Shown here piece after piece: positions 1 through 5,731 of a stretch of DNA of 7,469 nt (positions are counted from its first letter, which is position 1; every line of letters starts with the position of its first letter). This stretch comes from JAVBSN01 sp031547045. Its GTDB lineage: Bacteria > Bacillota > Clostridia > Lachnospirales > Lachnospiraceae. Where the stretch lies: NCBI GenBank assembly GCA_031547045.1, contig JAVBSN010000064.1:1-7469 (forward strand). Direction: 5' to 3'. A program made the position numbers and the translations under genes. The notes below the pieces were generated by a model. That model ran no database searches. It had not been told where the DNA came from and worked only from the letters and a program-made list of their open reading frames with translations.

Positions 1-3000
1 TAGAATTCAAATTATATCCACTTAAATATATTGTATTATTTATGTATAATTCGCTACAACTTATACTTACATCTTGGTTTAAGGTATTAATTTTATTCGT
101 ATATATTTTTCCGTTAATTTGTTTGTTATATTTCTCAGATATGGCATTAAGTTCTCCATAATAATATACAATTCCTTTAAAAAACGAATTCTCACTAGTT
201 AATATTTGATTATTAATAGTTATATTATTTGTAAAGTTAATTCCATTATCATTATCTATTTTTAATACCGATACATATTTATTTGTATTATTATGACTTC
301 TAAAATATACAGTTTGCTCTTTACTACCACTTAGAAATAGTACAAATTCCTCACTTGGCTTAAAATCTGAAACATCAACATTCATATTTCCTTTTACTTC
401 AAGTGTTCCTTTACTGTATATACTATTTGAGCTTCTTGTATAGCATGTATAATTACCTTTAACAAGCATATAATCATTTTCATTTGTAAATTTTATATAA
501 CCTGTTGATATATCTTGATAATTGCTTATATTTATATAAGACATAATATAATCATTTTCAATTTCAAGCTTACCACCATTTAATACTATTTCTCCTTGAT
601 AGTGATATAGACTTCCCTTTATAGTTAGAGTGTAACCATTCAAATCAAGTGTTCCACCTGCCAAATACATATCACTATCTATTACTGTATCTTTTGTAAG
701 AGTATATCCTTGTACACCATTATATCTATATTTCAGGTTATCATTTTTAACTATTAAGGTTTTATAAGGAAATCTTTCTTCAACATATATTCCTTCTTCA
801 CTTGTATTATTTATCTCTACTATATTAAAACTAAATAAATATCTATTCATGGATATAGTTTGTTTATTAGTTCCACTTAATATTATCTTGTGTGTTCCAT
901 CTGCAGCATATCCTACATCACCATATTGATTATCGTCATATATGTCACCTTTAATCTCTATTGTTCCTGCACTTAGTACACTTCCCATACTTCCTAGATA
1001 CATATTAAGATTTTTTTCTATTAATAAATAATCTTCCTCATATATCATTCTAAGAATGCTTCTTTCATACCATATTCCACTTATATTAACACTACCACTA
1101 CAAAGTACCCTTCCATGATTAAAGTTAATCTCTGACTTTTCTAAGGTTATATTACCATTTACAGTCATTTGCTTTCCATTTATATTAAGTGTTGATTTAT
1201 TTAGTTTAAGATTTCCACCAATACTTATGTTTCTATCTATAGAGCATGAGCTTATTAATTCAATATCCGCATTTATATTATCTTCATTTACAATGTTAAA
1301 ATTAGGTATACTTATAAAACCTGTTATTTTATTATTATATAATTTAGCACTCTTTGTAACAGGCAAAGAAGATTTGCCTGTTATTGTTAAATTACTGTCT
1401 TTCAATTCTAGATTTGCAACAGACATATTTATAAATGATAAATTTCTATCTGTAGTACCTGATAATAATAAAACATGATTATTACTTGCTATAAATTTGC
1501 CTGTTCCTGATTGTGTTATATTACCTTCAATTTCTAATGTACCTTCTGTTATTTTACCTGTTGTATCTACATTAGAATAATTTATAAAATTGCCACCAAC
1601 TTTAACATAATCATTAGAATTAGTCATAATTAATGTTGATGCACAAGATGAATATACCCTATTGCTATCCTCTCCACTAACATTAGCTAATATATAATCT
1701 CCAGTAACAATAAGGCTTCCGCCATTTACATTAATATTTCCACCCTTGTGAATAAGATCTCCATTTATTGTTAAGGTGTGTCCGTTTAGATCTATTGTAC
1801 CTGTTCCTAAACTAACATCTCCAGCTAAGCTAGTATCTGATTCTAATGTCCACCCTATTAATTCATTATTTAAGGTATGAAAGTTATTGGTTTTGTTTAC
1901 TAGATTATTTACATAAAGCATAGTAAGTGCATGCACACCTTCTGTGCTTGTATTATCAATAGTAAGGTTATTAATTGATACTAATTCATTACTAATACTA
2001 ATAGTTTGCTTTGTATCACCTGACATTATAATGGTATGATTATCTGTGGAAATAAAATTCTTCTCACCAGTCTGATATATATCACCCTTTATTTCTAACA
2101 CACCATTTGTCATAGTTTTTATATTACTACTACTACCACTTATATTTATATTTCCTAGTATACATGCATAATCTTTTTCTGATTCCATTGCAAATGAAGG
2201 GGCTGCATTATACCATATTGTATTTACAAATATGGCATCCCCATCACAATGCAATTGTCCACCCTTAAAATATATATGATTGTTAGTTAAATATATATTT
2301 TCATTAATACTTAATGAATATCCAGCAATATCAATGCTATATCCATTGTTATTCAAACTTCCACATATTTTAAAATCTTCTGTTAAGGTTATATTGTTTA
2401 ATAATTTAACACTTGCTGAACATGTATTATTATTAATAACTTTTACATCTGATACTTTGATAAAACCATTTACAGATACATTATTATCATTATAAGAATT
2501 AATTATTTCTATTTCATTAGGTATAATTACTTGCCTTATTTCTTTGTCTTCTAATATATCTTCTTCGCCTATTTCTTCATCTATAACAGCATCATTTATT
2601 ACAAGATTTGAGAGTTTTCCCTTATTGCCTACTATATCTATTACTTGCTCACCACTACCACTTAATACAATCTTATTATTTGCTGATGTTTCAAAAGGCA
2701 TAGTGAGATATATACTATTACCAACTAAATTCCCCTCTAATGTTATTGTTCCATCACATAAGTTGTTAGAATGAGATTTGGTGGAATCAACATAAAAATC
2801 TCCCTGTACAGTTACACTATCCTCTTCGTTTATCATAACAAGTGTTCCTGTGCTATATCCATACTCTATTAACTCTTTATCTTTATTATTTTTTATTATG
2901 CTTTGTAATCTATAATCTCCTTCAACTATAAGACTACCTTTATTGATATTAATATTTCCAGCCTGTTGATATATTGAACCTTTTACTATCAAGCTGTAAT

Positions 3001-3775
3001 TATTTAGATTAAGCTCTCCTCCTGATAAATACAGATCCCCATCTATTACTGTATCTTCAGTTAAAGTATATCCATATACTCCTGTTACTTCTGAGTTAAT
3101 TAAATATCCATTATCAATTAATGTTTCATATTCCATTGGATATTTAGAATACACATTATCAGTCTTTAATTCAATATACCCAAAGTAAGGATGATTGTTT
3201 GTAAATTCAAGAGTTTGTTTACCGCTACCAATAAATCTTATCTTAACATCCTTAGTTTTTGTAAATTCTCTAATTATATAGGTTACATCATTAGAGGCAT
3301 TAAACTCTATAGTTCCCTTTGTGATACTACTATAAGAATATGATTGATAATTAAAATTACCTCTTATTATCATATAATCATTCTGATTATTCATTGTTAT
3401 GCTTGTATAATAAGCAACTTCAAAATCTCCATAACAATCTAATCGTCCCATATTAAACTGTAATGTTCCTGTATTAACCTTTACATCACCTAATACTGTT
3501 AATGTGTACCCATTTAGATTAAATGTTCCATTGTTAATTGTAAGATTATTTATAGTCATATCTTCTTCAAGCGTATAGTTACTACTTATAACAATATCTT
3601 CTATATCACCAGTACTTTCTTCCCCCACCAATTCACTTATAGTATCTTCTACTTCTGTTTCTACATTTTCAGCAGCATTTACTACTTTTAATGAAATACC
3701 ATCTGTATATACACCTTGAATAAATGTACACATAATTAATATATAACACGTTAATTTCTTTAGTTTACTTTTCAT
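1..3775 (-). CDS. Giant secreted beta-strand-repeat surface protein (C-terminus outside window)
   Basis: I translated the frame from the ATG at 3775 down to position 2: 1258 codons without a stop, still open at the window edge. The N-terminus is a signal peptide: MKSKLKK, a hydrophobic stretch to about residue 20, and a plausible cleavage near VNA-A (residues 33-35). An acidic stretch follows (about 37-60), then a body rich in Asn, Ile, Thr, Ser and Gly. Short phrases recur, such as LNGYTLT, GDxYLxGG, NDYxxVxGN, GTLEIKGNI and LSGxxKQT, forming alternating modules of about 170-225 residues. This pattern is typical of parallel beta-helix or beta-solenoid surface proteins. Similar repeats occur, from my memory of the families, in clostridial proteins that continue into RHS or other C-terminal domains; that is inference here. 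The start is supported by AAGGGGA six bases upstream. It overlaps the YD-repeat gene by 11 bases, so the two are co-transcribed. Function is unknown; adhesin, cell-surface fibre or toxin carrier are all possible. The frame is certain, the role is not. Confidence 0.9.
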   Translation of the reverse strand, partial: MKSKLKKLTCYILIMCTFIQGVYTDGISLKVVNAAENVETEVEDTISELVGEESTGDIEDIVISSNYTLEEDMTINNLTINNGTFNLNGYTLTVLGDVKVNTGTLQFNMGRLDCYGDFEVAYYTSITMNNQNDYMIIRGNFNYQSYSYSSITKGTIEFNASNDVTYIIREFTKTKDVKIRFIGSGKQTLEFTNNHPYFGYIELKTDNVYSKYPMEYETLIDNGYLINSEVTGVYGYTLTEDTVIDGDLYLSGGELNLNNYSLIVKGSIYQQAGNININKGSLIVEGDYRLQSIIKNNKDKELIEYGYSTGTLVMINEEDSVTVQGDFYVDSTKSHSNNLCDGTITLEGNLVGNSIYLTMPFETSANNKIVLSGSGEQVIDIVGNKGKLSNLVINDAVIDEEIGEEDILEDKEIRQVIIPNEIEIINSYNDNNVSVNGFIKVSDVKVINNNTCSASVKLLNNITLTEDFKICGSLNNNGYSIDIAGYSLSINENIYLTNNHIYFKGGQLHCDGDAIFVNTIWYNAAPSFAMESEKDYACILGNINISGSSSNIKTMTNGVLEIKGDIYQTGEKNFISTDNHTIIMSGDTKQTISISNELVSINNLTIDNTSTEGVHALTMLYVNNLVNKTNNFHTLNNELIGWTLESDTSLAGDVSLGTGTIDLNGHTLTINGDLIHKGGNINVNGGSLIVTGDYILANVSGEDSNRVYSSCASTLIMTNSNDYVKVGGNFINYSNVDTTGKITEGTLEIEGNITQSGTGKFIASNNHVLLLSGTTDRNLSFINMSVANLELKDSNLTITGKSSLPVTKSAKLYNNKITGFISIPNFNIVNEDNINADIELISSCSIDRNISIGGNLKLNKSTLNINGKQMTVNGNITLEKSEINFNHGRVLCSGSVNISGIWYERSILRMIYEEDYLLIEKNLNMYLGSMGSVLSAGTIEIKGDIYDDNQYGDVGYAADGTHKIILSGTNKQTISMNRYLFSFNIVEINNTSEEGIYVEERFPYKTLIVKNDNLKYRYNGVQGYTLTKDTVIDSDMYLAGGTLDLNGYTLTIKGSLYHYQGEIVLNGGKLEIENDYIMSYINISNYQDISTGYIKFTNENDYMLVKGNYTCYTRSSNSIYSKGTLEVKGNMNVDVSDFKPSEEFVLFLSGSKEQTVYFRSHNNTNKYVSVLKIDNDNGINFTNNITINNQILTSENSFFKGIVYYYGELNAISEKYNKQINGKIYTNKINTLNQDVSISCSELYINNTIYLSGYNLNS
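89..1246 (-). repeat. A/B superrepeat unit 3 in the giant surface protein
   Basis: Residues about 844-1229 (386 residues). Module A3 (844-1023) has GRVLC (Cys892), GIWYE, GTIEIKGDIYD, LSGTNKQTISM and the A-type ending INNTSEEGI. Module B3 (1024-1229) has YTLTKDTVIDSDMYLAGG, LNGYTLTI, GGKLEIEND, NDYMLVKGN, GTLEVKGN and LSGSKEQ. A fourth A module appears to start at about residue 1230 (position 88) and leaves the window. Confidence 0.75.
1247..2392 (-). repeat. A/B superrepeat unit 2 in the giant surface protein
   Basis: Residues about 462-843 (382 residues). Module A2 (462-641) has ITLTEDF, GGQLHCDGD (Cys510), TIWYN, GVLEIKGDIYQ, LSG-like MSGDTKQTISI and the A-type ending TIDNTSTEGV. Module B2 (642-843) has WTLESDTSLAGDVSL, LNGHTLTI, GGSLIVTGDY, NDYVKVGGN, GTLEIEGNITQ and LLSGTTDRN, followed by a B-type linker instead of the NTSxEG ending. 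Confidence 0.75.
2393..3577 (-). repeat. A/B superrepeat unit 1 in the giant surface protein
   Basis: Protein-level repeat, residues about 67-461. Module A1 (67-235) starts at NYTLEED and contains GRLDC (Cys114), NDYMIIRGN, TKGTIEF and GSGKQTL. Module B1 (236-461) starts at YTLTEDTVIDGDLYL and contains GSLIVEGDY, VTVQGDF, GTITLEGN and LSGSGEQ. A long acidic insert follows at about 395-413, lengthening this B module to about 226 residues. Boundaries were set by hand from the YTL-like opening phrase and are good to a few residues. Confidence 0.75.
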
Positions 3776-4385
3776 TGCTTTTCCCCTTATATTTATACAT
3801 ACCTACTCCAACACCTGCCGCTACTACACTAATTGAACTTATTATAGGAATCAATATATTTATAACACTTTCTTTTTCATTATCTTTTATAACATTTTCT
3901 TCCCCATCATTGGCATCTGTATTGTCTATATTTACATTATTTATTTTTTCGTTATCATCAGATACTAATGCTTCTTTACTATTTTCTTTATTTTTTGAAT
4001 CTGATGTATTATTACTACTTCCACTATTACTATTTTTATTAGTCTTATTAGAACTATTGTCATCATTTGAACTACTGTTGTTACTTGAATTATTGTTAGC
4101 ATTATTATTACTTGAATTATTATTAGATTCTGTACTACCTTCACTATTATCAGGCTTTTCTGGTTCAGTTACCCTAACATCCAATATGTTGCCTGCATCA
4201 TCATATTCATATTCTATAATTGTGCCATTATCATATTCTACCTTTATTAGTCGTCCCCCATCATCATATTCATAATTCTCATTTTCAAATATTGCTGTTC
4301 TTCCCTCTATAAAAAAACCACTAGTCCCACATAGATTGTAATTAATAAATATACAACCAATTAAACATATTGTTATTTTTATCAT
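3765..4385 (-). CDS. Small membrane-anchored YD-repeat (RHS-type) surface protein
   Basis: 206 residues from the ATG at 4385. Layout: hydrophobic export signal (about 1-20, no good lipobox despite Cys19); two YD/RHS-type repeats (about 38-70) with the phrases YEYDDGGRL, YDNGT and YEYDDAGNI; a low-complexity linker (about 71-172) of Ser, Asn, Asp, Glu and Lys; one hydrophobic helix (about 174-197, NILIPIISSISVVAAGVGVG); and a short basic tail, YKYKGKSNEK. This predicts an outward-facing protein held in the membrane by its C-terminal helix. YD repeats normally occur in dozens in RHS proteins, where they form a beta-cocoon shell; only two here is far too few for a shell, so this is a fragment-like or binding module. 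No sortase motif is visible. It is the first gene of an operon and its stop overlaps the next gene's start by 11 bases. Function unknown; a partner or anchor for the giant repeat protein is my inference. An ATG at 4400 in frame is possible but unlikely, see the ribosome binding site entry. Confidence 0.85.
   Translation of the reverse strand: MIKITICLIGCIFINYNLCGTSGFFIEGRTAIFENENYEYDDGGRLIKVEYDNGTIIEYEYDDAGNILDVRVTEPEKPDNSEGSTESNNNSSNNNANNNSSNNSSSNDDNSSNKTNKNSNSGSSNNTSDSKNKENSKEALVSDDNEKINNVNIDNTDANDGEENVIKDNEKESVINILIPIISSISVVAAGVGVGMYKYKGKSNEK
3782..3788 (-). promoter_or_regulatory. Ribosome binding site of the giant surface gene
   Basis: On the minus strand AAGGGGA lies six bases before the ATG at 3775. 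It sits inside the last codons of the upstream YD-repeat gene, as expected for a translationally coupled pair. It fixes the start of the giant protein right before a signal peptide. Confidence 0.75.
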
Positions 4386-4391
4386 GATTAT

Positions 4392-4397
4392 CCTCCT
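4392..4397 (-). promoter_or_regulatory. AGGAGG ribosome binding site that decides the YD-protein start
   Basis: A perfect AGGAGG lies six bases before the ATG at 4385. The in-frame upstream ATG at 4400 would read through this site as Arg-Arg and has no Shine-Dalgarno of its own (only AT-rich sequence precedes it). The start at 4385 is therefore preferred; it shortens the product by five residues and leaves a normal signal peptide beginning MIKITI. Confidence 0.85.
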
Positions 4398-4414
4398 CAT
4401 TTCAAATATGGTAA

Positions 4415-4444
4415 ATTATAACACGTTTCGACCACTTTCGACAA
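4415..4444 (-). promoter_or_regulatory. Extended -10 promoter of the surface operon
   Basis: On the minus strand TATAAT (4415-4420) is preceded by TGT (4421-4423), a perfect extended -10 element (TGnTATAAT). A weak -35, TTGTCG (4439-4444), stands 18 bases upstream. Transcription would begin near 4408, giving a leader of about 23 bases before the ATG at 4385. The -35 and the spacer are overlapped by Spo0A-box-like sites. Confidence 0.65.
4427..4443 (-). promoter_or_regulatory. Tandem Spo0A (0A) boxes over the surface-operon promoter
   Basis: Read on the minus strand, 4443-4437 is TGTCGAA, an exact match to the consensus 0A box bound by phosphorylated Spo0A. Positions 4433-4427 are GGTCGAA, a 6/7 match in the same orientation. 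Three bases separate them, so they repeat every 10 bp, the spacing known for Spo0A dimers on tandem boxes. They lie between and over the -35 and -10 elements of the surface operon, which would favour repression, although Spo0A can also activate from sites touching a -35. The assignment is by motif only. Confidence 0.55.
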
Positions 4445-4489
4445 TAGTAGTCCTGTTATTTTTTTAATTTTTTTAAAATAATCTATCAG

Positions 4490-4518
4490 TTTACTTTTAC
4501 AATCATTTTAGTTATAAT
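4490..4518 (+). promoter_or_regulatory. Vegetative-type promoter of aroC
   Basis: TTTACT (4490-4495, 4/6 match to the -35 consensus) and TATAAT (4513-4518, perfect -10) are 17 bases apart. The A/T tracts at about 4459-4480 just upstream could act as an UP element. Transcription would start near 4525, leaving a leader of about 30 bases, too short for a T-box or riboswitch. Confidence 0.7.
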
Positions 4519-4539
4519 TTTAGTGTTAATCTTAAAATA

Positions 4540-4546
4540 AAGGAGA
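4540..4546 (+). promoter_or_regulatory. Ribosome binding site of aroC
   Basis: AAGGAGA stands eight bases before the ATG at 4555 and fixes that start, which matches the usual N-terminus of the family (MAGS-FG). Confidence 0.85.
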
Positions 4547-4554
4547 ATTAATTA

Positions 4555-5661
4555 ATGGCTGGTTCAGTGTTTGGAAATATATTTAAAATATCAACTTGGG
4601 GAGAATCTCACGGAAAGGGAATTGGCGTTGTTGTTGATGGCTGTCCTGCTGGTCTAGAATTAGATGAGACAGATATTCAACCATATCTTAATAGACGTAA
4701 ACCAGGTCAATCAGTATTCTCTACTCCAAGACAAGAAGATGATACTGTTGAAATACTTTCTGGTGTTTTTGATGGTAAGACTACTGGTACTCCTATCTCA
4801 CTAGTTGTATATAATAAAACTCAACGTTCTGGAGACTATAGTGATATTGCTACTTATTATAGACCGGGACATGCTGATTATACCTTTGATGAAAAATATG
4901 GTTTTAGAGACTATAGAGGTGGTGGACGTTCTTCTGGTCGTGAAACTATTGCAAGAGTTGCTGCTGGTGCTATTGCTACTAAGATACTATTACAGCTTGG
5001 TATATCTGTAACTGCTTATACCAAATCAATAGGCAATATAGAAATAGACTATAATAATTTTTCAAATGAAGAAATATTTAATAATAAATTATATATGCCT
5101 GATGCTGATGCTGCTCCTAAGGCTAGTGAATATGTACTTAATATGACTAAGGAACATGATTCTGTTGGCGGAACAATTGAATGTGTTGTTAATGGTATGA
5201 TGACTGGCATAGGCGATCCTGTATTTGAGAAACTTAATGCTAATCTTGCAAAAGCAATTATGTCTATTGGTGCTGTTAAGGGATTTGAGATTGGTGATGG
5301 TACAGATGTTGCTAAGGCTCTTGGTTCTAGCAACAATGATAATTTTTATATGGATAATAGTACTGTTAAGAAATCTACTAATCATTCTGGCGGTATACTT
5401 GGTGGTATGAGTGATGGTTCTCCTATTATTCTTAGAGCTTCATTTAAACCTACACCATCAATATTAAAAGAACAACAAACTGTTAATAAATCTGGAGAAG
5501 ATATTACTGTATCTATTGCTGGCAGACACGACCCTATAATTGTTCCTAGAGCTGTTGTAGTTGTTGAAGCTATGACTGCCATTACAATATTAGATGCTTT
5601 ACTTTTAAATATGACTGCTCAATTGGATAAGATTGTAGAATACTATACTATTATCACTTAG
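4555..5661 (+). CDS. aroC: Chorismate synthase
   Basis: Catalyses the last step of the shikimate pathway: 5-enolpyruvylshikimate-3-phosphate loses phosphate to give chorismate, the precursor of Phe, Tyr, Trp and folate. It needs reduced FMN and works as a cytoplasmic tetramer. The 368-residue length is normal. All three family signatures are present: GESHGKGIGVVVDG (16-29) with His19; GGGRSSGRET (122-131); and GRHDP (323-327) followed by the C-terminal helix. The conserved His106 sits in YRPGHADYTF. The two histidines are the known catalytic pair of the family. The sequence resembles Lachnospiraceae enzymes. It has its own promoter and Shine-Dalgarno, and a terminator follows closely, so it is probably monocistronic; no other shikimate gene is in the window. 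Nothing is truncated or missing. Confidence 0.98.
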   Translation: MAGSVFGNIFKISTWGESHGKGIGVVVDGCPAGLELDETDIQPYLNRRKPGQSVFSTPRQEDDTVEILSGVFDGKTTGTPISLVVYNKTQRSGDYSDIATYYRPGHADYTFDEKYGFRDYRGGGRSSGRETIARVAAGAIATKILLQLGISVTAYTKSIGNIEIDYNNFSNEEIFNNKLYMPDADAAPKASEYVLNMTKEHDSVGGTIECVVNGMMTGIGDPVFEKLNANLAKAIMSIGAVKGFEIGDGTDVAKALGSSNNDNFYMDNSTVKKSTNHSGGILGGMSDGSPIILRASFKPTPSILKEQQTVNKSGEDITVSIAGRHDPIIVPRAVVVVEAMTAITILDALLLNMTAQLDKIVEYYTIIT

Positions 5662-5677
5662 TAACTATGGTATTACC

Positions 5678-5729
5678 TAAAATATAAGGAGTATATAGAC
5701 TATAAAATCTATATACTCCTTATATTTTA
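5678..5729. terminator. Shared bidirectional terminator between convergent genes
   Basis: A perfect 22-bp inverted repeat (5678-5699 with 5708-5729) with an 8-base loop fills almost the whole gap between the end of aroC (5661) and the end of the GldG-type gene (5732). Each arm has A-rich and T-rich outer ends, so the transcript from either side ends its hairpin in a short U-rich run. The stem is AT-rich apart from a central GGAG/CTCC block. Confidence 0.85.
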
Positions 5730-5731
5730 TA

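Noticed and set aside
1227..2774. Short plus-strand frames of 71-83 codons at 1227-1478, 2280-2495 and 2544-2774
   Set aside because: They lie opposite the continuous minus-strand repeat gene, have no convincing ribosome binding site and encode only Leu/Ile/Ser-rich strings typical of antisense to an Asn-rich gene.
2..3577. Recurring DNA motifs every few hundred bases, considered as a CRISPR array or intergenic repeats
   Set aside because: The copies are imperfect, keep codon phase and are explained by protein-level modules; there are no short identical repeats with regular spacers.
3775..4275. Plus-strand frame of 166 codons, very Leu-rich, resembling a membrane protein
   Set aside because: It is the antisense of the Ser/Asn-rich linker of the YD-repeat gene; the Leu runs are the complement of Asn and Ser codons. 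The minus gene has the promoter, ribosome binding site and domain structure.
4459..4477. Runs of T upstream of aroC considered as a terminator or a phase-variation tract
   Set aside because: No hairpin precedes the runs, and the tracts are interrupted and lie outside coding sequence; an UP-element role is simpler.
4401..4554. Possible riboswitch, T-box or small RNA in the divergent gap
   Set aside because: Both predicted leaders are only about 20-30 bases, and no stable hairpin is visible; the gap is accounted for by two promoters and the 0A boxes.
4805..5582. Frames on both strands inside aroC (4805-5011, 5049-5336, 5089-5385, 5225-5410, 5382-5582)
   Set aside because: All are shadows of chorismate synthase, which is complete and carries every family signature.
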